DNA from: Posidonia oceanica
Taxonomy: Eukaryota > Streptophyta > Magnoliopsida > Alismatales > Posidoniaceae
DNA length: 64,000 bases
Assembly (NCBI GenBank): GCA_037176725.1
Contig: JAZBRS010000050.1
Location: 17,688,001 to 17,752,000, forward strand
Direction: 5' to 3'
Each line of letters starts with the position of its first letter. Within the stretch, counting starts at the first letter, position 1. This document shows positions 48,587-60,395 of this stretch, one piece after another. The notes under the pieces were generated by a model that was not told the DNA's origin, ran no database searches, and was given only the letters and a program-made list of their open reading frames with translations. The translations under genes and the position numbers were made by a program.

Positions 48587-51500
48587 TGTAGTAATCCTGA
48601 AATTCAGATCGTTCATGCACGATGCTAAAGCTCGCGTGCACCGATCGGAACTAGGTTCACTATATGCGGCTGAATCTGAGGAAGGAAACTCGACTCGGAA
48701 ACGCTGGCAGAAAAGAGAAAAGAAAAGATAAGACAAATCAGAGTCGCCACCATGTCTATTAAATTGGGAGACAAGGAAAACCAAGGGAAACATGATAAAT
48801 CATGCCAAAAGGAAAGAAAAAAGAATGCAAATGCAATGCAAATGTGACTCGTGCTTAGGATAAGGGCAATATGGTCATTACGCACCAATAGACATGGCAA
48901 GGACTCCTGTTACGCACGGGGAAGGTGTTAGGCACCCCCGATACGTCCGAGAATCAGTCTTTCTAGGCTTAACTCGCTCGCATATGCCAAAAGATGCATG
49001 CTTAATGCCTAAATGCCTGAATGCCTGAATGCCATGCATGGGAAATTAAACGTGCAATCTTTGTGCTCAACAACGCTGCTAGTGTTCCGAACGGATAAGC
49101 CCTGGTTCATGAGAACTCCTAGGCAGTAAGCATCATCGCCCTAATGCAAATGCAAGTGATAAAACAAAACAGCGAGGAAAACATGCAATGCAAGCGACAT
49201 GCAAAGGAAAGCGAAAGCAGGTGTGGAAACGGTGCGATGCAAGCGACCTGCAAAAGAAAACAAAAGTTGGTGTGGAAAACGATGCAATGCAGGCAATATG
49301 CAAAGGAAAACAAAAGCAGGTGTGGAAAACGATGCAATGCAAGCGGTATGCAAAAGAAGACAAAAGTGGGTGTGGAAAACGATGCAATGTAGGTGATATG
49401 CAAAGGAAAACAAAAGCAGATGCGACAGAGCCTAATCTACATGCACGAGAAAGCAGATTGCGAAAACGATGTATGCAATGCAAATGATAAGGGAATGAGT
49501 GCTATACAGTGATTTAGATGGGCTTATCTTGAAGATTTGAGGCCTGATCTGAAATTACTTTGGTTAGAATGAAAGATCATTCAACCAGAAAGACCAGGAT
49601 AGCTAGATCATGAAGATCCAACGGTCCGATCAAAAGTTATTCAGGTTTCAAGTCAGATGGCTCAAGGGCCAGCAAAAAGTGGACTAAGCAGGGGTCTAAG
49701 TGCAAATTAGCCCTATGTGTGTGCAATGCAAGGTGTCTTACATGTTAGGAGACTAACAATGCCTAAATGGATGCATGGGAACTATATGCAATGCCCTAAA
49801 GGTGCTATACATGCAAGAATGCAAATGCAGGGACCTAAGTGCAATTTTAAGAAACTACAGAGACCTACATGCAATGATGTGGTAAAAGTATGCAATGAAA
49901 CAATTAAGATGCAAAAAGAAACTAGCAATGCAATATGGCATGCATGCAGAAGCTAAATGCAACATTAAATGCAAGAATGCATGATGTAGGAAAAGGTAGG
50001 GACCTATATGCAATAAAAGAAAACCATAGGGTTTAAATGCAATGCAGGGCTAAAAATGTGAATGCATGCAACATGTGGGCCTATATGCAATGCAGGAAGA
50101 TATGCTAGATGATGTGCAATACAATGATAATAATTAAAGCATGCAATAGTTAAGATTATGCAATTAAAATGATTGTTGTATATGATTGCAGTGCAACATG
50201 GCAGCTAAATGATATTAAAAGAAAAGATTAATGCATGCAGGGCATATATGCAGATGCAGGATGCAAATGCAATGCCAATGAAGTTAAAAAAATTACATTT
50301 AGTGACTTCTAGATGCAGGTAAGACCTATATGCAATTAAAGTTTAATACAGGATTAAAATGCAATGCCATATTCATTTTAGAAATGCAATTAAAAGACTT
50401 CTAGATGCAGGCAAGACCTTAATGCAATTAAATAAAGTGCAAAATTAACATGCAATGCAATGTAGTTAGAAAAGAATGCAATTAAAGGACTCCTAGATGC
50501 AGGAAAGACCTTAATGCAATTTTTAAAACTTGCTAGGCTTTATTGCAATGTAATAAGGTTGAAAAATTACATTTGAATCATAGTTTGAATCAAACTGGAC
50601 TAAAATGCAATAATCAAAACCCTTAGGACTTATTTACAATGCAATAAGGCTTAAAAAATCACATTTAAATCACATGTAAACATGTTATTGGACTTAAATG
50701 CAATTTTCAGAACATGCTGGGTTTTACAGTAATGCGATAAAGTTCTTAATGTAAATTAAATGAATTATCAACTGATGCTGGACTAATGTACAAATAAACT
50801 AAAAGCTAAGGATGCAAATGCAATGTAGCAAAGTAAAAACTAAAATTAAATGCATGCTGTGATTAATTAAGGACCTAGATGCAAATAAACTAAAGCATAG
50901 AATTTAAATGCAATGCAATAAAGTTAAAATGCTGAATTAAATGCTTTTAATTGATGCAGGACCTAAATGCAAGCATAAATAAACATAGGGGCCTTAATGC
51001 AATGCATTCAAACAAATTTAAATAACTTAAGCTAAAATTGGACTAAAATGCAAATATAATAATATGCAGTACTTTATTTCAATGCAATATAATTTAAATG
51101 CAGAATTAAATGATTTTCAATTGATGCAAGGACTTAAATGCAAACAGAAATAAACATAAGCGCTTTAATGCAATGCATGAAACTAACTAAAATTAAAACT
51201 ATTTAACTTAACCAGCTACAGTGCTACAGTGAAACACGGGCCACTGCAGCATTGCGCCGGAGAAGGCGGAGCTGCGGTTACGATTCGACGGGCGGCTGGC
51301 CAAGCTGATGGCCTAGGGAGCTAGAGGCGGTGCGCAGGAGTGCGGTGGTGGTCTCGGTGGCGTGTGGCGGTGCCGGAGGCGGTTTGCCGACCTCGGTGGC
51401 TTGCTGTAGAGGCTGTCGGAGGCGGAGCGGGCGCAGGAGGTTGCTATGGCACTTGTGCGGTGCTGGGCTAAGTTGCTAGAGGTGTGGTCGTGCTCGGGGT

Positions 51501-53092
51501 GCAGTCCAGAAGCTCGGAGAGGGCCGGGAGCGCGGTGGAGCTGCAGAAGCTCGCCGGAGAAGAAGCACTATAGCGGCGGCGACGAAAAGCTAACCTAAGA
51601 CTCTAAACCTACTTCTAGCTAGCTAGGAAGCAAAGTAGGCATGCACGGAGCTCAAGGATAGGGTCAGTTACCTGTGGCGATGGCTGAGGAAGGCTGCTGA
51701 CCTCGGTTGGGTGTAGCTGTGCAGGCAGAGGTCACGGCGGCGCTGCGGCGTGCGGAAGGCTCGTGGCGCGATCGGCGCGAGTTGCTAGAGCTCCGAGGAA
51801 GGTCTGGAGCAAGTTAATTGCTCCCCCTCCCTCTTTGGTGCCGATTTGCAGAAATGGGTCAACTTTGGGATTTTTCTTCTCATTTGCAGGTGTGGCTCTC
51901 TCAGTGGCTTGGTGCTCTCTCCGGGGCTTCGTGGAGGGCCAAGGAAGGTGGAGAGGGTGCTAAGTGGGTGCGTGAATGCTGTGGTTGCTGGGAAGGAAAA
52001 AAAAAGTGCTGTTGCTGTGCTGGAGAGGAATGGGTTCTACTGGGTGCTGCCTTGCTGCTGCTGGGTTTCTTCTACTCCAAATGCTGCCACCACCCAATGG
52101 ATCTGGAGGAGAGGGAGATGGTTTTGTTGGAGGGAAGGCCGCAGAGGATAAGGTGCAAGCTGGGTTTTTGCAGAGGAAAGGGGAGGTTGTGATTGGTCGT
52201 GCGTTTGGCTGGGAGAGCGGGAAAGGAGGAGGAAGAGTTAGTGGCAAATGGGAGGGTGAGTAAGTGGTGGAGAATGGAGGTGGAAGGCTGTGCAAGGCTG
52301 AGCATGGAGGCGGTTGGTTGTGCATGGGAGGAGGAAAAGAAAAGAGGTCGGGCCTGTGGAGGGAAAAATGGAAGAAGAAGAAAAGAGAAGGGAGGAGGGA
52401 ATGGTGGGTTGGGTTTGGTTGAAGGAAAAGAAAAGTAAAAAAAGAAGAAAAAGAAAGGAGGGAGGAGTTGGTGGGCCGGGCTGGAAATGAAAAAGAAAGG
52501 AAAAAAGAAAGAAAGAAATGGAGTAGGTTGGGCTTCAAAATGGAAAAGAAAGGAAAAAAGAAAGAAATGGAGTGGGCTGGGCATGGAAATGGAAAAGAAA
52601 GGAAAAAAGAAAGAAAGAAATGGAGTGGGCTGGGCTTGTGCAAAAAGGAGGAAAAAAGAAAGAAAAGGGGAAGGGAAAAAGGAAGAAGAAGAAGAAGAGA
52701 AAAAAAAAGAGAAAAGAGAAGAGGAAAAGAAAGTAGGCTTGGGCTTGGGCTTGGCTTGCAATGGATGTGACCTAGGGTTTGACCTAGGGTTTAGGAGTGC
52801 TAACCTAGGGTTTAACCTAGGTTTAAGAAGTGCTAACCTAGGGTTTAACCTAGGTTTTAGGAAGTGCTAACCTAGGGTTTTAACCTAGACTTTTCTAGGG
52901 TTTTAACCAAGAGTTTTCTAGGGTTTTAGAAGTGCAAACCTAGGGTTTTCTAGGATTTTAACCTAGAGTTTTCTAAGGTTTTAGAAGTGCAAATCTAGGG
53001 TTTTCTAGGGTTTTAACCTAGAGTTTTCTAGGGTTTAAAAATGGGATTTAGAGAGAACCACCAATTTTGCCTGTCAAAATGGGGTGTCTACA
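48587..53092 (-). mobile_element. Giant solo LTR of family B, 4.51 kb
   Basis: In element sense it runs from TGTAGACACCCCATTTTGAC (53092) to CAGGATTACTACA (48587), flanked by perfect 5-bp duplications CAGAC (48582-48586 and 53093-53097). It is the same family as 41393-46673, in opposite orientation, and sits in the leader of element A. Order from its 5' side: CCTAGGGTTTT-type repeats (52770-53045), a purine-rich tract on the plus strand (52320-52740), a GC-rich block (51240-52300), repeated GGACCTAAATGCAA words (50000-51200), the conserved block at 49520-49680, short tandem repeats (49140-49430) and the stem-loop block near 48930. No internal domain is attached, so it is a solo LTR. Confidence 0.9.
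52770..53045. repeat. CCTAGGGTTTT-rich repeats near the LTR start
   Basis: Six or more units of 30-40 bp carry AACCTAGGGTTTT and TTCTAGGGTTTTA. They look telomere-like but are not a TTTAGGG array. The equivalent of these repeats in the other family B LTR is at about 41490-41630. Confidence 0.8.
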
Positions 53093-53765
53093 CAGACCGA
53101 TCGACTTGCCCAGTGCCAAAGCGACAGAACAAGAGACCGGGACTGTCTTTCTCGGACTAAGTAGGTGGACTCAGAGGAGAAGATGCATGCTTTCTAATAT
53201 GATCAAACATGCGATATGCATTAGAGTGTTTTACTTGCGTTTTATTAACCAAGGGGGAAAATTACAAGTTTAGCTCTTGTTTTGTTTAAAGTTTAAAAGT
53301 TGGCTTTATTGTTGTTTTTAAATTAAGCCAAAGGGGAGCAAATAGGTTTCTATTATCCTAAAGATGGCAAAAGCATGAAGGGGAAAGAAACAGGAAGTTA
53401 TGGCATGCAAATAATCACACAACAAGGCAAAAAACATGTGCATGGCATGTGCATTGTGTGTGTGTACAAGATAGTGAAAAGAAAACACTCAGCATGTCAA
53501 AAAGCAGGTATGCATGGCATGTGTATGTGTATGTGGCATAGCAACGGTGTAAAACAAAACGATAACCACTCAAAAGTCATGTATAAAGCGTAAACAAAGC
53601 AAACAAGAATAATGTAAGCAATGAAGCAAGTAAACATGCGCAAAGGCGAGCAAACAAAGCATGGTAAAGGGCATAAGGCAAGCAAAAGAAAGGCAAAGGG
53701 CATAAGACAAGCAAAAATGCGAAATCCAAGCAAGTGAGAAAGCCATAAAACGAATGCCGGAGTCT
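53093..53765 (-). other. 5' leader of element A
   Basis: Noncoding in minus-strand sense between the primer-binding site and the solo LTR. It is rich in GCAAGCAAA-like words at about 53580-53740. No frame was recognised. Confidence 0.5.
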
Positions 53766-53787
53766 AAAATCCCCAGCGGAGTCGCCA
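53766..53787 (-). other. Primer-binding site of element A
   Basis: Immediately inside the 5' LTR (minus-strand sense, one base after ...GCTACA) stands TGGCGACTCCGCTGGGGAT, beginning with TGG as required for pairing with a tRNA CCA end. The tRNA was not identified with certainty. Its position proves that element A reads on the minus strand and that 53789 rightwards is its 5' LTR. Confidence 0.8.
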
Positions 53788-53788
53788 C

Positions 53789-54619
53789 TGTAGCAATCCC
53801 GTATCGAAAATCCCAGACCGGCGAGGGGCTCGAGAGGAGAGAGGTGTCACTATAAGAGCCGCGAAGAGGGAAACAAAAGATAAAGCAAAAACGGAGTCAC
53901 CATCTAGTCTATTAAGTCGGGAGACGAGGAAAATCGGGGAAATGCATGAAAACGTGCAAATGGATGCAATGCTATGCAAAATGAATGACTCATGCCAAGG
54001 ACGAGGGCAAAATGGTCAATACGGGCCAGAGAAAGGGTAAGGACTCTTGTTACGCGCGGGGAAGGTGTTAGGCACCCCCGATACGCTCGGAATCGGTCTT
54101 TATAGGCTAATCTCGCTCACATATGCAGGAATATCGATAATGCTTGCCTTAAATGCGCGCCTGAGGGGCGACGAATGCTATGCCATGCTATGAATGCTCT
54201 AAACATGCCTTAAATGCCTAAATGCCATGTATGCTTCAATTACATGCTCAAATGTATACTCTAAATGTTGTGATGCAAGCTAAAAGGTAAACATGCAACC
54301 TATGTGCTCAGTGGCACTGTCAGTATTCCGAACGGGGCGAGCCCTGGTTCGTAACAACTCCAGATAGTAAACATCACTACCCTAATGCAAATGTAGGCGA
54401 TAAAACAAAACACTGAGCAAAAACCATGCAATGCAAGTGTGCAACAAGCAAAGGGGAAACAAAGCGAGGGCAGAAAACAGTAAAAAACAAAACATCGATT
54501 AAAGCCACACAATGCAAGTACACAACTAGCAAAGGGGAAAGAAAACAGGAGTGGAAAGCCACGTAAAACCATGCAATGCAAGTGTGAAACAAGCAAAGGG
54601 AAAAGAAAACAAAGGGTAG
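53789..54619 (-). repeat. 5' LTR of element A (3' part only; cut by element D)
   Basis: Highly similar to 28145-29040 over its whole length, including the GGGAAGGTGTTAGGCACC block (about 54057) and the short tandem repeats (54405-54610). Similarity ends at 54619, where the LTR of element D begins. The remainder of this LTR should resume on the far side of D, outside the window. Confidence 0.85.
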
Positions 54620-56191
54620 TGTAGATATCCTATTTTTCGCATTTCTGAGAGTTCTTTTGAGGGTAGAAACCTTGAGGCACTCCAAATCTCATGCTTAAGT
54701 TTGATAACACATCTTCCAGATATTCCTTGACTTCTTTAAAGCATCACAAGACCCTACTTAGACTCAGGTTGTTGGCTGTGACAGAGCTAACTCGCTTGGG
54801 CTCGTAACAAGTCCAAGTACCCTAGGTATCCTTCACTTCAACTCGGATTTAAAATTAGATTTGAGTTAACAGAGATGCTTCCTTGATTTCATAGGCTATT
54901 TGTAGTTTCCCAGGCTCCCATCTTGTTTCCTCTGGCAAAAACCCAGGAAAAGAGCTAAAAACGACCTAGTCAAGTTAGTAGCCACTTGGGGAGGCGACTC
55001 ACATAATAGCCGCCTAAGGCGGCGACTACAACTGTCGCCCATTTCCTAGCCGACTACACTAGCAGCCAGCCAAGGAGGCGGCTCAGTCAGGAGCCATCTC
55101 AGGACGCGACCCATGTGGACATCAACTAGATAGGCGACTGGGCGATCGTGGGCAGCGGTTGCACCCACTATCCCCTCAACTCTTAGGCGCCAGCTCATCA
55201 GGCGATTGAACGGTTGTGGAACCGCCTCAGGTTTCCCATGATCTTTGACCGTCAAGCGTCACTCTATGCGGTGACTAGCGATCGTGGCTCCTTTCGAACC
55301 GCTTTTCCACAGTTATTTCCTGCTCCCCCCTCGACTGTTAGGCGCCAACTCATGCGGCGACTAAAAGTCGTGGCCTCGTTCTCGGTCATCCCACACTTTG
55401 ACCAAGCGATTGCTAGGTTTAGGCGCCGCTCCAACCGGTGACTCAAACTAACTACCATTTTTCTAGAATTTTCTGAACTCCAACCGTCCCTACACCCCTA
55501 GAGTCTATAAATAGACCCCCTAGGCCGGTGGTTTGAGGGTCGGAACTTTTGAGAGAGAAATTTCCCCCTGGTGGTCGGAATTTTAGAAAGAGAAATCCCC
55601 CAGAGAGGAACTTCCAGAAGAGACAGAGCCCAGTCAGTTGTGAGCCACATTCAGAGAGCTAGTCTTTCCAATCTAGAAACACTACCTCCTCTCCCCAATA
55701 GGCTACCAACCTGAGCTTCTAACTCCGATCCGGGAATCCTCAGCTACGCTGGAACTCCGACCGTGCTTCCTTCCAACCTCATTGCATACAGCATAAGGGT
55801 GAAAGGAAGTATCTTCTTCCAATTTAGTTTCTTACTGCATCTCTTTACATTCCTTAGCATAGGATCATATCATATGCATACGGGAACAACCCCTGGTCAG
55901 TATTTATTTTCTTTTAGTCATGACATTCCATTCACCTCCGTTACTGATACTACACCGAAGCTAATCTATGTCATTTTGTTTTGAAGGAAAGGAAGGAACT
56001 CATGCAGCATGAGGAAGCCGCTAGACGACACCCTGCCATCGATCTAGTGGTCCGAGGACCTACATCATCATAATCTCCCCTAGGTGTCTTGTCTACCCAG
56101 AGATGAGTGGCGATCACAACAAAGGCTGTCGACGTCGTGGAAGCGCTGACATCTCCTTAAACACCCCCCCCCCCCAAATTCCACGTCTACA
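54620..56191 (+). repeat. 5' LTR of Tat-type gypsy element D
   Basis: 1572 bp, from TGTAGATATCCTATTT to CACGTCTACA. It contains a TATA box at 55506 and repeated GGCGACT/AGTCGCC words (about 55005-55440). Outside its right end, a candidate primer-binding site TGGCGATCACGGTGGGACT starts at 56199. The 5 bp left of it are GGTAG; the partner is outside the window. Confidence 0.8.
55506..55513 (+). promoter_or_regulatory. TATA box of the element D LTR
   Basis: TATAAATA in the context GAGTCTATAAATAGACCCCC, about 690 bp before the LTR end. Transcription would be expected to start about 25-35 bp downstream, which places the R region at about 55535 onwards. Confidence 0.7.
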
Positions 56192-57480
56192 AATTAAGTG
56201 GCGATCACGGTGGGACTCGGTTTTAGCCAACCCCCGTGCTACGTGAGTCAGTTCCTCCCCTTCTTTCCATTATCCCCATAGATTTAGGAGTAGTTTTTTT
56301 AGGTTCGGATAATCGTGCACTTAGGTTTTCACGATATCCCGAACCTTTTCTGTTTTTTTCCTCCTTCTATTTTTGACGTCAGTAAAGTCCCAAGCTCCAG
56401 CAGCTGGGGTTATTTTACTGAGGTTAGGAGACTGTACTGCGAGCCGCCAGTACAAGCAGCGTCTGTTTGAGTCGCTCCTCCAGAGGGCGACTGAGATAGA
56501 CACCGTTTACGCAGGCGCCTCCCTCAGTCTGGTTTTTTTACTACAGACTTCTTAGTTTTTTCCTGTATTTTGTGTTGTGTTTTAGATCTGCAGTAACACT
56601 AAAAATTAAAAACAAACTTTCCATGTCCACTGTCTTCTAGTTTTTTAACGGTTTTTAGCTTTGCTTGTGTCCACCCTTAAGGTGGAAACTAATTGTTTGG
56701 TATTAAAGTGGAAGTCCCTTGAGGAAGTCTTCCTCTAGCTAGAACGGTTAATCTGAGCGAACTCGGGCCAACGCAAGTCGCTCTCCCATACTCAGTTTTA
56801 GCTGCAATAGTTAGATCAAGATCTCAAGGTGTCCCAAGTATCGTTATTGGCTTCTCTCTCTCTCTGAGCCAATAGTGGAACTTGGTAGATACTTTACACC
56901 TTAGTGCTCTGTGTTTTATTGCTTTATGGTTTGTTAAGTGCCGAGCCTAAGGACAGAATCCTAGGTGGAGGGTCCCTCTTTAGAGAGACAAGCCCCCCAT
57001 CTAGGCCCCTCTTGGTGGACCCTAGCGAAGGTCAAGGAGGAGTACCTTAAAGCCAACCAATCCCAGTTGCTTGTGAGCCACACAGGTTTAATTAATCAAT
57101 CCATTAATTAAACACCTAAACAAGTAAAAGCAACGCATTACTTGAAACCTGCTCATTTTCCTTCGTCATTGTTGCGTATTCTGTCCAAGATAGACCCGAT
57201 TTGTTGTCTGAACCAGGGGCACAGCCGCCGGTTCAGGAGGCGCCTCGGTAAGCCGCCGACGAAACCGGTGACTTGTCAGGCCGCCTGTAAAATAGGCGAC
57301 TAGCAGGGGATTACGATTTAGTGCATTGTCTGCAGGGATTAGGCATACTGCTAATCACAGGATTATAAGCACAGACTATTTCTATTTCTGTTACATTTTT
57401 TCAAATTCTATCGAGTCTGTAGTAATTAGTGTTCATTGAGTCTATAATTTCTTTTTTTTATCTCCTGTAATAGTCTAGGA
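56192..57480 (+). other. Leader of element D
   Basis: Noncoding 1.3 kb between LTR and gag. GGCGACT/GCCGCC words recur at about 57235-57305, as in the LTR. It ends in an A-rich purine tract (57477-57553) directly before the first gag codons. Confidence 0.6.
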
Positions 57481-57559
57481 AAAAAAAAGAAGAAATAAAA
57501 AAAGAAAAAAGAGAAAGAAGAAAAAAAAAGAAAAAAAAAGAAAAAGAAGAAAGTACAAA

Positions 57560-59500
57560 GAACAATGGAGCGCATGAGCACTACCTCTACCTCCATGGCA
57601 CAGTAAGGCCAAGGCCCGGACGGGTCTTTCTTCAGAGACTCAGCCTCACAAATGGAAGGGCCAGGAACCCCCAGTTTCTCACTAGCCGCCGGCTGGCGAA
57701 AATTCCTGCACGCCTCCACTTCGATTACCACACTAATACAAACGAAGAAGGAGGGGAGGCAGATCAGTCCCGAACAATAGACATCCTGCCTGAGTTCACA
57801 CGTCCCGAGGCAACTTCTAACGTTGTGCCTCCCATTGTGACTACTTCCTACCCAATTGAGGAAGAGATCTATGAGGTCCGGCAATCCCTGGCTCAACAAC
57901 AACATTTCACGCACGCAAACCCACAAACCTCCACCCTCCTAGAACACCACAACTACCTATTCCATACGCCCGTCTACACGCATGCCACACCTAACCCTAC
58001 CTTCCCTAACCAAGGCCCCTATCCACCATACTACCCAACGCTCACCTACCCTTATATCCACCCAACTCCACCATACGCAACCCCATACCTACCACAACCT
58101 CACGCTAACATGCCATACTACCCCACTCGACCTCCACAATCATTCTTCCATCCACAACAACCTCCCATTAACACACCTTACTACCCTACACGACCCCAAT
58201 CATCATCCTTCCATCTACCACATAATCCATCGCTACCACCATTCCCACCAACACACTAGCACCTGAGCTAGAGGCATTACGCTGCACCAGGGACTGATCT
58301 TAAGAGGATGATTGCCAAAGCCATAACAGAGGCCGAGGTCACTTCCAAGACGCCCATTGGCTACGACATCTCCAAGTTCCCTCACTTTGCCCTTCCCCCT
58401 GGGTTTAAAATGCCAAAAATGAGGAGATATAATGGTACGAAGGATCCCAGGAACCACATAGCTGCCTTCACTATGGATACTCTGCCATACCGTTATGACG
58501 CCGGGCTCACTGCATACCTTTTCTTCAAGACACTTGAGGGAGAAGCCTTAAAGTGGTTCGACACCTTGACTTCCTATGATCTCCAAGATTTTAGGATAAT
58601 TGAGGAAAAATTTCTAAATCAATACAGTCACCGGGTGCCACAAAAACCCACTGCGGGCGACCTCACAGCTAAGAGAATGAGGTCAAATGAGGACTTCGTC
58701 ACCTTCGCTAGCCGGTGGAGGGACATGGCTGCTAGATCAAAGTGCTACATACCTGAAGGCCAAGCCGTGGAGATAATCGCAAGAAACACCACGGGAGCAC
58801 TCAGAGCTGGACTGTTGGTAGGTGACTTCCACACCTATCCACAGTTATATGAGCAGGCCGCCAAGGTGATGCGGAATAGAGAAGAGCTCCCATTCCTGGA
58901 GCTCGAAGCAAAAAGTCGGAAGAAGACTGCGGGACATACCATAGAAAGTGTCACTAGCAACATGGCACAACTAACCACGCAGCATCAGAGAGGATGGAAA
59001 GGGCAGCCCTTCCAACAGCCTCAATATCAAGTGGAACCACAGAGGCAGCCGTTCCAGCAGTTCCAACCCCAGCACCCTAATCCCCCGGTAAATGCTCAAC
59101 AGGGGCAGAACAGCGGTCAGTACAAAGCACCATTGCAAGGGTAGAGGGACTACCACAATGTTCCTCCTCCACAGGCACCTAGAGGTCCAAGGAGACAAAG
59201 TTACCCACCACTTCCAGAGACGATCCCAGACATCTTCCGGATGCTGGTCGAAAGTAGGGACTTACAACTCCCAGTGCCAAAACCGAATGCTCCCAATGCA
59301 AACATGACCAAGTACTGTGCCTACCACCAGAGAAACGGGCACACACTTGAGGAATGTTATGTGTTGAAAGATCGAATATACGATCTAAATGATAAGGGAG
59401 AAATGATGTGGTCAACCCTCAAGGATAGATTGAAAGAGGCTAGAACGGGACAGCACAAGTTGCAGATACACCAGAACCCTCTACCTAATCACCCGGTGGC
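57560..59500 (+). pseudogene. Gag of element D, open except for TAG codons
   Basis: One frame (the frame of 57825) is open from the A-rich tract onwards. A Tyr/Pro/His-rich N-terminal region (57900-58260) with YYPTRP repeats is followed by the capsid (58360-58880: KMPKMRRYNGTKDP, EGEALKWFDTL, FVTFASRWRDMAA), a Gln-rich linker and a zinc-knuckle-like CAYHQRNGHTLEECYVLKDR (C-x2-H-x4-H-x4-C) near 59320. In-frame TAG codons stand at 58257, about 58269 and 59142, each where Gln would fit; I saw no TAA, TGA or frameshift in this part. The ATG at 57565 is in another frame and soon closes, so the true start is uncertain. Gag forms the particle of this Tat-type element. Confidence 0.82.
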
Positions 59501-59699
59501 GCACCTGGAGACAGAAGACAACCTACCTGAAGCCAAGACCGTCACCATGTGCCTAATTGAATCAGAACCAGAGCCGGCTTCCTCCATCGCGGAAAGCGAT
59601 GACGTCGAGGTGTACTCTGATCAGGGGTCCATAGATTGGGAATTCCCGATAGAGACAACACAAGACGAAGAAGGCGAGGAGGATGACCTCGAGCTCCTC

Positions 59700-60395
59700 A
59701 GGTGCTTCAATTTCCTCCCAGGAGAAGGCCAATCCCAAGAGCAAAATGCCAAGACAGATCCCTTCGAGATAGCCCGGAAAATTATCAAGGAGTATGAGTG
59801 GAGAAATATAGTCTTCAAGGACTTAGAACTACCCACTCCGAAGAAACGGCTCTGGCCTTTAGTGATCACTGTAGAAGTCAACGGCTACCTCCTCCTTGGC
59901 ATACTTGTGGACACAGGGGCTAGTCACAGTGCGTGCTCTCTGAACACACTCGACTACCTGGATGTCGAAGAAGAGGATATCACCAGGGAGAAGATCTTCT
60001 GCAAGGGCTTTAATAATATCCAGACGGAGGTGATAGGGACAGTTCAGCTGGCAATTACCATCGGCCCCCTCACCAGCATTACCAAGGTCATGGTGGTAGA
60101 GTGTGACCTAGCAGAACCGTTGATCCTCGGGAGAACTTGGCTAGCAGAAATATGTGCAGTTGCGTCCCCAACGCACCAGCTATTAAAGTTCAAGTTCCAA
60201 GGCGAAATGATCACCATCCAGGCGGACCAGGAAACGACCCTGGAAATGATTTGGGGACCTTACCTAGCAGGATTCCACATGGGAGACCCAGCACCAGATG
60301 GCACAGGTGGCTGGATTGATGACGAGGATGATGAAGTCCCAAGTATCCAAGGATTCCAGCAGCTCACCAATAATCAAGCAGCCCAAGGGTATACC
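59700..60395 (+). pseudogene. First retropepsin domain of element D
   Basis: It continues in the gag frame after an acidic linker (DEEGEEDDLELLRCF). The catalytic word is ILVDTGASHSACSLNTLDYL (about 59902-59960). The flap-side and terminal part are TVQLAITIGPLTSITKVMVV and AEPLILGRTWL, the LILGR word being the typical retropepsin end. The Asp-Thr-Gly triad is intact. It ends at TAG 60396, after which the same frame goes on. Confidence 0.85.

Larger units (their letters stand above)
36688..53788 (-). mobile_element. Internal domain of element A: gag-only (TR-GAG-like) retrotransposon
   Basis: It lies between the polypurine tract at 36688 and the primer-binding site at 53787, both in minus-strand sense. 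Without the two inserted solo LTRs and their target duplications it is about 7.3 kb. It encodes a Tat-type gag (46674-48290 and 40348-41392), but no protease, RT, RNase H or integrase was seen in any frame. The 3' part, 36688-39900, is noncoding and repeat-rich. Gag without pol between long LTRs fits the non-autonomous TR-GAG/LARD class, which would depend on the enzymes of another Tat element. Confidence 0.75.

Noticed and set aside
52770..53045. Telomere-like CCTAGGGTTTT repeats
   Set aside because: The units are 30-40 bp long and confined to the LTR start; they are not a TTTAGGG array, so no interstitial telomere is called.
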